Positions 25,871 to 34,515 of a stretch of 64,000 nucleotides of DNA are shown piece after piece. The stretch lies in contig NZ_FNNU01000001.1 of the NCBI RefSeq assembly GCF_900106975.1, positions 990,260-1,054,259 of the forward strand, read 5' to 3'. Position 1 is the first letter of the stretch. Every line of letters starts with the position of its first letter. The position numbers and the translations under genes were made by a program. The notes under the pieces were generated by a model. It was not told the DNA's origin. It saw only the letters and a list, made by a program, of their open reading frames with translations, and searched no databases. Origin of the DNA: Pseudomonas kuykendallii. Lineage in GTDB: Bacteria > Pseudomonadota > Gammaproteobacteria > Pseudomonadales > Pseudomonadaceae.

Positions 25871-26764
25871 CTACTTCGCCTCGTCGCGCGGCGGACGCAG
25901 CACCAGCCACAAGGCCAGGGCGATCAGCACGCCGCCATACAGGTAGGCCCAGGACAGCTGTTCGTCGAGCAGCAGCACGCCCCAGAACACCCCGAACAGC
26001 GGAATCAGGAAGGTCACGGTCATCGACTTGACCGGGCCGATGTCGGCGATCAGGCGGAAATACAGGATGAAGGCGAACGCCGTGCAGACCACGCCCAGGC
26101 CCACCAGCGCCGCCCAGGTGAGTGGATCGCTCCAGTGCGCCTGCGACTGGCCGGGCAACGCCCAGAGCATCAGCGGCAACAGGCTGAGGGTGGCGCCGAC
26201 CTGGCTGGCCAGGGCCAGCAGGCGGCTGTCCAGTCCGCCGCGCTCGCTCACCCAACGTCGCGTGAGGAAGCCGGATAGCCCGTAGCAGGAGGTCGCCACC
26301 AGGCAGGCCGCGGCGCCCCAGGCCAGATTGAGGTCGAACGCCACCGGCCCGGTGCGGCTGAGCACGGCGACACCGGCCAGGCCGAGCAGCACGCCGGCGC
26401 CCTTGCTCGCGGTGAGCGATTCACCGAAGAACAGCGCGCCGATGAGGACGCCCATCAAGGGCGTGGTGGCGTTGAAGATCGCCAGGTAACCGGCCGGCAG
26501 GTGCTGCGCGGCGACCGCGTACATGGCGAAGGGCAGCCCGGCGCTGATCACCCCGAGCAACAGTACGCGGCCGAGCAGGCCACGGAAGTCCCATCGGATG
26601 CGCAGCACGAGGACGATCAGCGCCAGGCCCAGGCAGGCCATCGATACGCGCCCGAAGGCCGTGGGTAGGGTGCCGATCTGCGGCACCAGCATCCGCACGA
26701 AGAGGAAGCTGGCCCCCCAGATGGCGGCGAGGCTGATCAGGCGAAGGTAATCGGCAGCGCGCAT
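25871..26764 (-). CDS. EamA/DMT-family transporter
   Basis: A 297-residue inner-membrane protein with ten predicted helices in two EamA repeats ('LISLAAIWGASFLFVRM' opens the first, 'AWGAAACLVATSCYGLSGFLTRR' the second). Members export amino acids or metabolites. The stop lies three bases from the convergent LysR stop. ATG 26764 begins MRAADYLRL; the in-frame extension crosses the rsmY gene and is not coding. Confidence 0.9.
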   Translation of the reverse strand: MRAADYLRLISLAAIWGASFLFVRMLVPQIGTLPTAFGRVSMACLGLALIVLVLRIRWDFRGLLGRVLLLGVISAGLPFAMYAVAAQHLPAGYLAIFNATTPLMGVLIGALFFGESLTASKGAGVLLGLAGVAVLSRTGPVAFDLNLAWGAAACLVATSCYGLSGFLTRRWVSERGGLDSRLLALASQVGATLSLLPLMLWALPGQSQAHWSDPLTWAALVGLGVVCTAFAFILYFRLIADIGPVKSMTVTFLIPLFGVFWGVLLLDEQLSWAYLYGGVLIALALWLVLRPPRDEAK

Positions 26765-26855
26765 GGGTCGATTCCGCGGGAGTGGGTGCCGAGTGTTGCC
26801 ATCCACGCGTCCTCTGGCAATCCGATTTCGGCTTTTGCGGCTTTTTCCGGGCAAT

Positions 26856-26879
26856 AAAAAACCCCGCCGAAGCGGGGTT
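26856..26879 (-). terminator. Intrinsic terminator of rsmY
   Basis: Stem 26872-26879 with 26860-26867, TTCG tetraloop, then a U-run. It belongs to the sRNA, not to the EamA gene, which starts further left. Confidence 0.9.
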
Positions 26880-26972
26880 GATTGATTTCGACTTCCTTGA
26901 TCCGCCGCCAATCCGTAGCGGGTTCCGACGTATCCGTGTTCGACCTTGGCGCTTCCTGCGCGACGTCCTTGG
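26856..26972 (-). ncRNA. rsmY: RsmY regulatory RNA
   Basis: A minus-strand RNA of about 117 nt that sequesters RsmA/CsrA proteins in the Gac/Rsm cascade. The transcript region contains seven GGA motifs (AAGGAC, CAGGAA, ACGGAT, TCGGAA, ACGGAT, GCGGAT, AAGGAA). One is displayed in the GCGCAGGAAGCGC hairpin I recognise from RsmY. It ends in an 8-bp AACCCCGC/GCGGGGTT stem with a TTCG loop and six U. A -10 (TATTCT, 26984-26979) places the start near 26972. A GacA box lies about 66 bases further upstream. Both ends are inferred; the 5' end could shift by a few bases. Confidence 0.93.
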
Positions 26973-27029
26973 AGCAGGAGAATACGCAGGCGCCCTTTGG
27001 CTGGATAGAGGCGGAAAGCCATCACGCTT

Positions 27030-27047
27030 TGTAAGCTTTGGCTTACA
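27030..27047. promoter_or_regulatory. GacA upstream activating sequence of rsmY
   Basis: The minus strand reads TGTAAG-CCAAAG-CTTACA, a perfect match to the GacA box TGTAAG-N6-CTTACA. It is centred about 66 bases upstream of the inferred rsmY start. Confidence 0.93.
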
Positions 27048-27091
27048 CGGAAGGCCATTTGCCATTAGCGCCTTTCTTTTTCTTCACCCAT

Positions 27092-27119
27092 AAAAAAGCC
27101 CCACGCAGGCGGAGCTTTT
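27092..27119 (-). terminator. Terminator of the upstream acyl-CoA dehydrogenase gene
   Basis: Minus-strand stem AAAAGCTCC / GGGGCTTTT with an 8-base loop and a following U-run, 18 bases beyond the stop of the 27137-28915 gene. It insulates rsmY from that gene. Confidence 0.8.
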
Positions 27120-27136
27120 CGGAGTACGGCGAGCGA

Positions 27137-28915
27137 TCAGAACTGCGCGGCGTCCAGCAGGTACAGCGATTCGCTACCGGCCTTGACCGACGCCGTAAGC
27201 GAATGGATACGCGGCAACAGGCGGGCGAAATAGAAGCGCGCGGTGCCGAGCTTGCTGGCGTAGAACGCGTCCTCGGTTTCCCTACCCAGCGCGGCGCGTG
27301 CCATCAGCGCCCACATGTAGGCGTAGGCGGTGTAGCCGAACACGTGCAGGTATTCCACCGAAGCGGCGCCGATTTCGTTGGGGTTGCTTTGCGAACGGTC
27401 GAGCAGCCAGGCGCTGAGCTCGTCGAGGTTCTTCACCGCCGCGTCCAGCGGTACGGTGAATTCGGCGAGTTCGCTGCCGGCGGAGGCGGTGAACGCCTTG
27501 ATCTCGTCGGAGAAGTGCTTGTAGAACGCGCCGCCGCTGCCGACGATCTTGCGCCCGACCAGGTCCAGCGCCTGGATGCCGTTGGTGCCTTCGTAGATCT
27601 GCGTGATGCGCACGTCGCGCACCAGTTGCTCCTGGCCCCATTCGCGGATGAAGCCGTGGCCGCCGAACACCTGCTGGCCGTGCACCGTGGTTTCCAGGCC
27701 GAGGTCGGTGAGGAACGCCTTGGCTACCGGAGTGAGCAGGGCGACCAGGTCCTCGGCGCGTTTGCGCTGGGCCGGGTCCTCGCTGAACTTGGCGGTGTCC
27801 AGTTGCATCGCGACGTAGGTGGAGAAGGCGCGGCCACCCTCGTTGCTGGCTTTCATGGTCAGCAGCATGCGCCGCACGTCGGGGTGCACGATGATCGGGT
27901 CGGCGGCCTTGGTCTTGTCCTGCGGACCGGTCGGCGCGCGGCTCTGGATACGCTCGCGGGCGTACTCGACGGCGCTCTGGTAGGAGCGTTCGCCCGACGC
28001 GAGACCCTGGATGCCGACGCCCAGGCGCTCGTAGTTCATCATGGTGAACATCGCCGCGAGGCCCTTGTTGACGTCGCCGACCAGCCAGCCGGTAGCGCCG
28101 TCGAAGTTCATCACGCAGGTGGCCGAGGCCTTGATACCCATCTTGTGTTCGATCGAGCCGCAGCTGACCGCGTTGCGCTCGCCCAGCGAGCCATCGGCGC
28201 CGACCATGAACTTCGGCACCAGGAACAGTGAGATACCCTTCGGCCCGGCCGGTGCGTCCGGCAGCTTGGCCAGCACCAGGTGGATGATGTTCTCGGTGAG
28301 GTCGTGTTCGCCGCCTGTGATGAAGATCTTGGTGCCGGAGACCTTGTAGCTGCCGTCGGCCTGCGGCTCGGCCTTGGTGCGGATGATGCCCAGGTCGGTG
28401 CCGGCGTGCGGCTCGGTCAGGCACATGGAACCGGCCCAGACGCCGGCGTACATGTTCGGCAGGTAGGCGTCCTTCAGCTCGTCGCTGGCGTGGGCGTTGA
28501 TCGCCAGGCAGGCGCCGGCGGTGAGCATCGGGTACAGGCCGAACGACAGGTTGGCCGAGTTGACCATCTCCTCGACCTGCGCGCCGATCACCTTGGGCAT
28601 GCCCATGCCGCCGTAGGCCGGGTTGCCGCCGACGCCGACCCAGCCGCCTTCGGCATAGGTGCGGTAGGCCTCGACGAAGCCGGCCGGGGTGCTGACCACG
28701 CCGTCCTTCCACTGGCAGCCTTCCTCGTCGCCGCTGCGATTCAGCGGCGCGATGCTGCGTGCGTTGACCTTGCCGGCCTCCTCGAGGATGGCTTCGGCGG
28801 TGTCGGCGTCCACGACTTCGGCCAGCGCCGGCATCTCGGCCCACAGACGGGCCACGTCGAAGACTTCGTTGAGGACGAAACGCATATCGCGCAGGGGCGC
28901 TTTGTAGTCAGCCAT
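27137..28915 (-). CDS. Acyl-CoA dehydrogenase (FadE5-like, long form)
   Basis: A 592-residue FAD enzyme of fatty acid beta-oxidation. It has the N-terminal extension 'YKAPLRDMRFVLNEV' of this class, the FAD/substrate motif '[42 protein letters not shown]', '[24 protein letters not shown]', and the late 'FGGHGFIREWGQEQLVRDVRITQIYEGTNGIQALDLVGRK' carrying the catalytic-base region. ATG 28915 (MADYKAP) matches the start of the paralogue at 30522-32327. In P. aeruginosa the equivalent pair are known as FadE1/FadE2 type enzymes. Confidence 0.93.
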   Translation of the reverse strand: MADYKAPLRDMRFVLNEVFDVARLWAEMPALAEVVDADTAEAILEEAGKVNARSIAPLNRSGDEEGCQWKDGVVSTPAGFVEAYRTYAEGGWVGVGGNPAYGGMGMPKVIGAQVEEMVNSANLSFGLYPMLTAGACLAINAHASDELKDAYLPNMYAGVWAGSMCLTEPHAGTDLGIIRTKAEPQADGSYKVSGTKIFITGGEHDLTENIIHLVLAKLPDAPAGPKGISLFLVPKFMVGADGSLGERNAVSCGSIEHKMGIKASATCVMNFDGATGWLVGDVNKGLAAMFTMMNYERLGVGIQGLASGERSYQSAVEYARERIQSRAPTGPQDKTKAADPIIVHPDVRRMLLTMKASNEGGRAFSTYVAMQLDTAKFSEDPAQRKRAEDLVALLTPVAKAFLTDLGLETTVHGQQVFGGHGFIREWGQEQLVRDVRITQIYEGTNGIQALDLVGRKIVGSGGAFYKHFSDEIKAFTASAGSELAEFTVPLDAAVKNLDELSAWLLDRSQSNPNEIGAASVEYLHVFGYTAYAYMWALMARAALGRETEDAFYASKLGTARFYFARLLPRIHSLTASVKAGSESLYLLDAAQF

Positions 28916-29049
28916 GGTGCATACCTCGAGATCGGGCCGGCCTCGGTGGCCGGTGCTTGATTCCACGAGTCTAACCGAACACCTTTTCAGAGACGTAGGT
29001 TCATGTTGTGACCGGGCGGACAGCTTTCGATCCTTGGATCACGCCGCTT

Positions 29050-30345
29050 TCAGGCGCCGCGCTGCGGCTTCAGGCGCACCGCGCCGCGGCGGTTCTGGCC
29101 CTGTACGAAGACCCGGTTGCGCCCGGCGCTCTTGGCGCTGTAGAGCGCCTGGTCGGCGGCTTTCAGCACCGCGTCGGCGCTGCGCAGCTCGTCGCTGCGC
29201 GCGGCTACGCCGAGGCTCATCGTCACCGACACGGCCTCGGCCTGGGTGTTGCTGCGCAGGTTGCGGCCTTGCAGATTGTCGGCCGGGCGCTGCTGTCGGT
29301 CGCGCAGTTGCAGGCTGTAGGACTCGATGGCCTGGCGCACCGCTTCCAGGTACGGCAGGCAGTCGTCGGCGTCCTTGCCGGTGAACAGCAGGGTGAATTC
29401 CTCGCCGCCGTAGCGGTAGGCCTTGCCACCGCCGCCCACCTTGCGCAGCTGCGCGGCGACCATGCGCAGCACCTGATCGCCGACGTCGTGGCCGTGGGTG
29501 TCGTTGAATTTCTTGAAGTGATCGACATCGCCCATGGCGATCACGTAGCTGCGGGGCAGGCGCTGCAGGCGCTCGTTCAGCGCACGTCGGCCGGGCAGCC
29601 CGGTGAGTTCGTCGCGATAGGCCATCTGGTACGCCTCGTGGGCCAGCGCGGCGGTCTGCGCGAGCATCACCAGGCTGCTCATCACCCCCAGCGCGTGCGG
29701 CAGGATGAACACCTTGGGCAGCATCCACAGCAACCCGGCCAGGCCGATCAGTTGCGCGGCGTGCGAGGGGCGCGGCTGACGCAGGTACTGGATGGCGAGC
29801 AGCAGCAGGGCGCCGGCGAACGCGAAGTAGGCGAGCTGCACCAGGCTCATCCACTGGCCATGCAGCAACGGCCAGTAGACCTGGGTGGTCACGCTCAGCA
29901 GGCCCTCGGGAAAGCGGCGGGCGAGGGCCACGACGACACCCAGGGTGGCCAGCAGCACCGCGGCGCGGGCGATCAAGTCCTGCAGCAGATGGGCGCGCTC
30001 CTGCCACCCGCCATACAACCCGTAGAGCAGCGGCAGCAGCAGGCTGCCGAGGTGGAACACCAGCGCGGCGTCGGCGCTGGCAGCGCCGGTGAGGCGGAAA
30101 TGGTCGACCTCGTTGTCGAGAAAGAAATACATCAGGTAGACCACCAGCAGCAGGAACAGCTGGCGGACACGCCCGTAGACCAGGCAGAACGCGCCGCCGA
30201 GCAACAGCAGCAGGGTGGGCAGCACGTTGAACAGCGAGGTGAAGAACTCGGTCATCTGCGCCAGCGAGCCGGCCACCGCACCGCCGCCGACCAGCAGCAG
30301 CGGCACGAAGAAATGGCTCGGACGAAAGGAGACGAGATTCCGCAC
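29050..30345 (-). CDS. Membrane-anchored diguanylate cyclase (GGDEF)
   Basis: A 431-residue protein. About seven hydrophobic segments occupy residues 10-215, followed by a GGDEF domain (~240-415) with 'YRDELTGLPGRRALNERL', 'GDVDHFKKFNDTHGHDVGDQVLRMVA' and the active loop 'RYGGEEF'. The catalytic residues for c-di-GMP synthesis are present. The RxxD inhibitory site usually found five residues before the GGEEF is replaced by a Gly run (KVGGGGKAYRYGGEEF), so product feedback through that site is unlikely. The start is a GTG at 30345 with a weak ribosome site; the N-terminus is uncertain. It sits between two fadE genes. Confidence 0.88.
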   Translation of the reverse strand: MRNLVSFRPSHFFVPLLLVGGGAVAGSLAQMTEFFTSLFNVLPTLLLLLGGAFCLVYGRVRQLFLLLVVYLMYFFLDNEVDHFRLTGAASADAALVFHLGSLLLPLLYGLYGGWQERAHLLQDLIARAAVLLATLGVVVALARRFPEGLLSVTTQVYWPLLHGQWMSLVQLAYFAFAGALLLLAIQYLRQPRPSHAAQLIGLAGLLWMLPKVFILPHALGVMSSLVMLAQTAALAHEAYQMAYRDELTGLPGRRALNERLQRLPRSYVIAMGDVDHFKKFNDTHGHDVGDQVLRMVAAQLRKVGGGGKAYRYGGEEFTLLFTGKDADDCLPYLEAVRQAIESYSLQLRDRQQRPADNLQGRNLRSNTQAEAVSVTMSLGVAARSDELRSADAVLKAADQALYSAKSAGRNRVFVQGQNRRGAVRLKPQRGA

Positions 30346-30467
30346 GCGGGATACCAGTCGATGGCGTTGGATCGATCAGGGGCACCTATAGTGGCATTTT
30401 CGCCTCCCCGGCGGGAGATCGCGATGCCACGGCCTTTCGTGGACCGACGAGGCGTCGGTCGGCAGCA

Positions 30468-30501
30468 ACAAAAATGCCGCTCACCTCGCGGTGAGCGGCA
30501 T
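30468..30501 (-). terminator. Terminator of the second acyl-CoA dehydrogenase gene
   Basis: Twelve-base stem ATGCCGCTCACC / GGTGAGCGGCAT with a TCGC loop (30474-30501), followed on the minus strand by TTTTTGT. It lies 21 bases past the stop codon. Confidence 0.88.
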
Positions 30502-30521
30502 CGTGAGGAACGTCCCTCGGC

Positions 30522-32327
30522 TTAGTAGCCCAGGGCGAAGTCCTCTTCGGCCATGTCCATCAGGTTGTCGGCGCCGGACAGCATGGTTTCCACATGGGTG
30601 CGGGTGCGCGGCAGGATGCGTGCGTAGTAGAAGCGCGCGGTCTGCAGCTTGGCCTTGTAGAAGGCCTCGTCGCCGGTGCCGGTCGCGAGCTTCTCGGCTG
30701 CCAGACGGGCCATGTCGGCCCAGAAGTAGGCCAGGCAGACGTAACCCGAATACATCAGGTAGTCCACCGATGCGGCACCGACTTCCTCGCGGTTCTTCAT
30801 CGCGGCCATGCCGACCTTCATGGTCAGCTCGCCCCATTCCTTGTTCAGCTTGGCCAGCGGTGCGACGAATTCCTTCACCGCGTCATTGCCTTCGTTGGCC
30901 TGGCAGAACTTGTGGACGATCTTGGTGAAGCCTTTCAGCGCTTCGCCCTGGGTCATCAGCACCTTGCGGCCCAGCAGGTCGAGGGCCTGAATGCCGGTGG
31001 TGCCTTCGTACATCATCGAGATGCGGCAGTCGCGCAGGTTCTGCTCCATGCCCCACTCGGCGATGAAGCCGTGGCCGCCGTAGATCTGCATGCCGTGGGA
31101 AGCGGACTCGAAACCGACCTCGGTCATGAAGGCCTTGGCGATCGGCGTCAGGAACGCCAGCAGGCCGTCGGCCGCCTTGCGTGCTTCTTCGTCCTGGCTG
31201 TGCTGGGTGATGTCTACCTGCTTGGCGGTGAAGTACACCATCGCGCGGTTGCCCTCGGCGAAGGCCTTCATGGTCAGCAGCATGCGGCGCACGTCCGGGT
31301 GCACGATGATCGGGTCGGCCGCCTTGTCGGGTGCTTTCGGACCGGTCAGCGAACGCATCTGCAGACGCTCGCGGGCGTACTTGATGCCGCCCTGGAAACC
31401 GACTTCCGCATGCGCCAGGCCTTGCAGCGCGGTGCCTAGGCGGGCGGTGTTCATGAAGGTGAACATGCAGTTCAGGCCCTTGTTCGCCGGGCCGATCAGG
31501 AAGCCGGTGGCGCCGTCGAAGTTCATCACGCAGGTGGCGTTGCCGTGGATGCCCATCTTGTGTTCCAGCGAGCCGCAGGAAACGCCGTTGCGCTCGCCGA
31601 CACCGCCTTCGGCGTTGGGCAGGAACTTCGGCACGATGAACAGCGAGATGCCTTTAGTGCCGGCCGGTGCATCGGGCAGGCGCGCCAGCACGATATGGAC
31701 GATGTTCTCGGCCATGTCGTGTTCGCCGGCGGAGATGAAGATCTTCGTGCCGGACACCTTGTAGGAGCCGTCGGCCTGAGGTTCGGCCTTGGTGCGCAGC
31801 ATGCCCAGGTCGGTGCCGCAATGCGGCTCGGTCAGGCACATGGTGCCGGTCCATTCGCCGGAGACCAGCTTGGTCAGGTAGGTCTGCTGCTGTTCGGCGG
31901 TGCCGTGGGCGGAGATGGTGTTCATCGCGCCATGCGACAGGCCGGGGTACATGCCCCACGACCAGTTGGCCGAGCCGACCATTTCGCTGACCGCCAGGCC
32001 GAGGGATTCCGGCAGGCCCTGGCCGCCGTGCTCGACGTCATGCGCCAGGCTCGGCCAGCCGCCTTCGACGAACTGCTTGTAGGCTTCCTTGAAGCCGGTT
32101 GGCGTCTTCACGCCTTCCGGGCTCCAGGTGCAACCTTCCTGGTCGCCGACGCGGTTCAGCGGAGCGATGACTTGCTCGCAGAACTTCGCGCCTTCTTCGA
32201 GGATGGCGTTGACCATGTCCGGAGTGGCGTCTTCGCAGCCGGGCAGGCTCTGGTAATGCGCTTCGTAGCCGAGCAGTTCGTCGCGTACGAAACGGATATC
32301 GCGCAAGGGGGCCTTGTAGTCAGGCAT
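30522..32327 (-). CDS. Acyl-CoA dehydrogenase (FadE1-like, PsrA-regulated)
   Basis: A 601-residue paralogue of the 27137-28915 enzyme, sharing '[17 protein letters not shown]', '[42 protein letters not shown]', '[24 protein letters not shown]' and '[40 protein letters not shown]'. It introduces the 2,3-double bond into fatty acyl-CoA with FAD. ATG 32327 (MPDYKAP) is chosen by alignment with the paralogue. Upstream are a strong promoter and a PsrA-type operator, so fatty-acid-dependent derepression is expected. Confidence 0.95.
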   Translation of the reverse strand: MPDYKAPLRDIRFVRDELLGYEAHYQSLPGCEDATPDMVNAILEEGAKFCEQVIAPLNRVGDQEGCTWSPEGVKTPTGFKEAYKQFVEGGWPSLAHDVEHGGQGLPESLGLAVSEMVGSANWSWGMYPGLSHGAMNTISAHGTAEQQQTYLTKLVSGEWTGTMCLTEPHCGTDLGMLRTKAEPQADGSYKVSGTKIFISAGEHDMAENIVHIVLARLPDAPAGTKGISLFIVPKFLPNAEGGVGERNGVSCGSLEHKMGIHGNATCVMNFDGATGFLIGPANKGLNCMFTFMNTARLGTALQGLAHAEVGFQGGIKYARERLQMRSLTGPKAPDKAADPIIVHPDVRRMLLTMKAFAEGNRAMVYFTAKQVDITQHSQDEEARKAADGLLAFLTPIAKAFMTEVGFESASHGMQIYGGHGFIAEWGMEQNLRDCRISMMYEGTTGIQALDLLGRKVLMTQGEALKGFTKIVHKFCQANEGNDAVKEFVAPLAKLNKEWGELTMKVGMAAMKNREEVGAASVDYLMYSGYVCLAYFWADMARLAAEKLATGTGDEAFYKAKLQTARFYYARILPRTRTHVETMLSGADNLMDMAEEDFALGY

Positions 32328-32442
32328 AACGGTAAACCTCTGCGGTGGGTTCGTAATGTAAGAGCCACTCACGGGCTCTCTGGGGCGACCGGTGCGCCGG
32401 TCTTGGCATCGAATCGCCGGCGGCCGACAGGGCCGCCAGGCA

Positions 32443-32458
32443 TCAAACAGGCGTTTGA
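32443..32458. promoter_or_regulatory. PsrA operator
   Basis: TCAAAC-AGGC-GTTTGA is a perfect inverted repeat and matches the PsrA motif (G/C)AAAC-N2-4-GTTT(G/C). An overlapping GAAAC-ATAC-GTTCG (32457-32470) may be a second weaker site. It abuts the -10 of the fadE promoter, a position suited to repression relieved by long-chain fatty acids. Confidence 0.8.
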
Positions 32459-32487
32459 AACATACGTTCGCGTTCTGGGCTTGTCAA
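32459..32487 (-). promoter_or_regulatory. Sigma-70 promoter of the FadE1-like gene
   Basis: Minus-strand TTGACA (32487-32482), 17 bases, TATGTT (32464-32459). It lies about 130 bases upstream of the start codon, with the PsrA operator immediately downstream. Confidence 0.7.
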
Positions 32488-32636
32488 CCCTGGGCCAAAG
32501 ACGCGGGGACACCATTCGGCGCTTTGGACAGTGACTTTAGTCTAGGTGTTACCCGGCAAACGCGCAGGCGTGCGCCCGAGCGAGGGTGCTCGAAGGAAAC
32601 CCGGAAGGTCTGTTGCCAGCGGGCGCTGGCGAGGGA

Positions 32637-32906
32637 TCAGGCGCGGATGTCGATCAGGGTGCCGAGCGCGTCGTCGGCGGTTTTGACGACTTTTGCGTTG
32701 ACCTGCACGTCCTGCTTGCCGGCCTGCAGATCGACCAGGCTGCGCGCCAGGTCGTCGTTCTCACGCACCTGCGACGAGGTTTCCTCGATGCCGTCGCCGC
32801 GCGCAGCCGACTGGCTGGCGATCTCGCCGGCGGCGCGGTCGACGCGCTGCTGGCCGGCCTGGATGCCGCTGAAACCGCTGCTGAAGGCACTTCCTGAAAT
32901 TTGCAT
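32637..32906 (-). CDS. Small protein with flagellar rod/hook-like C-terminus
   Basis: An 89-residue protein beginning 'MQISGSAFSSGFSGIQAGQQRVDRAAGEIA' and ending 'VNAKVVKTADDALGTLIDIRA'. The ending closely resembles the C-terminal D0 helix of flagellar hook and rod proteins, as does the N-terminal 'SGIQAGQQRVDRAA', but the central domain is missing. It is conserved next to biotin genes in pseudomonads as far as I recall, function unknown. It lies 90 bases after bioD and may be transcribed separately. Confidence 0.75.
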   Translation of the reverse strand: MQISGSAFSSGFSGIQAGQQRVDRAAGEIASQSAARGDGIEETSSQVRENDDLARSLVDLQAGKQDVQVNAKVVKTADDALGTLIDIRA

Positions 32907-32996
32907 GGCGAAGGCTCGGGGAAAACGTTTGAGCGGTTATTGAAACAGAGTCGTCGCAGCTATCGTACTGGCAATGGGCTATGTAAACCGCCGTGC

Positions 32997-33680
32997 TTAG
33001 AACCCGAGCGCTGCCAGGTCTAGATGCGCGGCGACGCTTGCGGCATCGGCGCGATCCAGGCGCGGCACGCGGCCGAGGCAGGGTGCCGGCAGGCGCTCAT
33101 TCAGCGTGGCGAGGTTTTCCTCCAGGCGCGAGGTCTGCGCGTCGACCAGATTGGCGATCCAGCCGGCCAATCGCAGGCCGTCGCGCTGGATGGCTTCGGC
33201 GCTGAGCAGCGCGTGGTTGATGCAGCCCAGACGCACGCCCACCACGAGAATCACCGGCAGGCCGAGAACGATCGGCAGGTCGGACAGGCTGGCCGTGCCG
33301 GCCAGGGGAACGCGCCATCCGCCGGCACCTTCGACCAGGGTGAAGTCGGCTTGGCGGGCGAGGATCGGCCGTACCGCATCGACCAGCGCCGGCACGTCCA
33401 GCCGCACGCCGGCCTCTCGGGCGGCGAGATGCGGCGCGATCGGCGGCGCGAAGGCCAGCGGGTTCACTTCCTCGTAGCGCAGCGCGAGGCTGCATTCGGC
33501 GAGCAGGGCGAGGGCGTCGTCATTGCGCAGGCCGGCGTCGGTCAACTGGCAGCCGGAGGCGACCGGCTTGGCCGCCGCCGTCGAGAGGCCGGCGCGGCGG
33601 GCGGCGTGGAGCAGGCCGGCGGCGATGGTGGTCTTGCCGATTTCGGTGTCGGTGCCGGTGACGAAGTAGGCGTGGTTCAT
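32997..33680 (-). CDS. bioD: BioD, dethiobiotin synthetase
   Basis: A 227-residue ATP-dependent carboxylase that closes the ureido ring of 7,8-diaminopelargonate. The P-loop is 'FVTGTDTEIGKTTIA' at the N-terminus, 'AAAKPVASGCQ' is the substrate Lys region, and 'LVEGAGGWRVPL' is the conserved VEGAGG motif. Last biotin gene of the operon, 37 bases after bioC. Confidence 0.95.
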   Translation of the reverse strand: MNHAYFVTGTDTEIGKTTIAAGLLHAARRAGLSTAAAKPVASGCQLTDAGLRNDDALALLAECSLALRYEEVNPLAFAPPIAPHLAAREAGVRLDVPALVDAVRPILARQADFTLVEGAGGWRVPLAGTASLSDLPIVLGLPVILVVGVRLGCINHALLSAEAIQRDGLRLAGWIANLVDAQTSRLEENLATLNERLPAPCLGRVPRLDRADAASVAAHLDLAALGF

Positions 33681-33717
33681 GCGTTGGTTTTCACTCGATG
33701 GCGGGGCGCAGGTTCGT

Positions 33718-34515
33718 TCAAGCCTTGCGCAAGATACCGTAGACCACCTGGTAGGTCGCCGGCAGGCCGAGCGGCTGGCGCTGGCGCTCGTAGGCCTCGA
33801 CCAGCGCCCGCACCCGCGCGCGACCGGTCAGCCCGCCAGGGCGGCCGGGGTTGAGGTTGTGCGCGCCGAGCGCCTTGAGTTCATGGGTCAGCTGGCGCAG
33901 GTCGGGGAAATGCAGGACCTCGGCGCATCGCTCCAGGCCGACCAGGCGCAGGCCGCTGTCGGCGCACAATTGCTGGTAATCCTCGAAGCGGCGGAAGGCG
34001 TTGACGTGGACCAGGCCGTCGACCGCCTGCCAGCTGTCTCGCAGTTCCTGCAGGGTGCCGACGCAGAGGCTGGAGAACGCCAGGTAGCCGCCTGGGCGTA
34101 GTACCCGCCGGGCCCCGTCGAGCACGCCGGCGAAGTCGCCGCACCATTGCAGCGCCAGGCTGCTGAACAGCAGGTCGACGCTGGCGTCGCGCAGCGGCAG
34201 GTGTTCGGCGTCGCCGGCGACGAAGTGGGCCGCGCCGCCCAGCGGCCGGGCGTGACGGAGCATGCCCTCGGCGATGTCCAGCGCCAGCCCTTCGGTGCGT
34301 GGGAAGCGGGCCGCCAGCACGCGGGAGAAATGCCCGGTGCCGCAGCCCAGGTCGAGCCAGCGCGCGGGCGCCAGGTCAGCCGGCAGGCGCGCGAGCAGGG
34401 CGTCGCCCACCGTGCGCTGCAGGCCGGCGACGCCGTCGTAGCTGGCCGCGGCGCGGGAGAACGAGGCGGCGACACTTCGCTTGTCGGGGCGCGTCGAGGC
34501 GGCGGGCTCAGTCAT
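33718..34515 (-). CDS. bioC: BioC, malonyl-ACP O-methyltransferase
   Basis: A 265-residue SAM methyltransferase that masks the malonyl carboxylate to start pimelate synthesis on ACP. '[21 protein letters not shown]' is the BioC N-terminal signature; '[16 protein letters not shown]' is motif I for SAM, and '[15 protein letters not shown]' is motif post-II. It overlaps bioH by eight bases. Confidence 0.94.
   Translation of the reverse strand: MTEPAASTRPDKRSVAASFSRAAASYDGVAGLQRTVGDALLARLPADLAPARWLDLGCGTGHFSRVLAARFPRTEGLALDIAEGMLRHARPLGGAAHFVAGDAEHLPLRDASVDLLFSSLALQWCGDFAGVLDGARRVLRPGGYLAFSSLCVGTLQELRDSWQAVDGLVHVNAFRRFEDYQQLCADSGLRLVGLERCAEVLHFPDLRQLTHELKALGAHNLNPGRPGGLTGRARVRALVEAYERQRQPLGLPATYQVVYGILRKA

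Noticed and set aside
26856-26879. Terminator first assigned to the EamA gene
   Set aside because: On the minus strand it precedes the EamA start, and it is the 3' end of rsmY.
26421-27065. 214-residue minus-strand frame over rsmY
   Set aside because: The region carries rsmY and its control elements; the frame is Arg/Pro-rich and ends inside the EamA gene out of frame.
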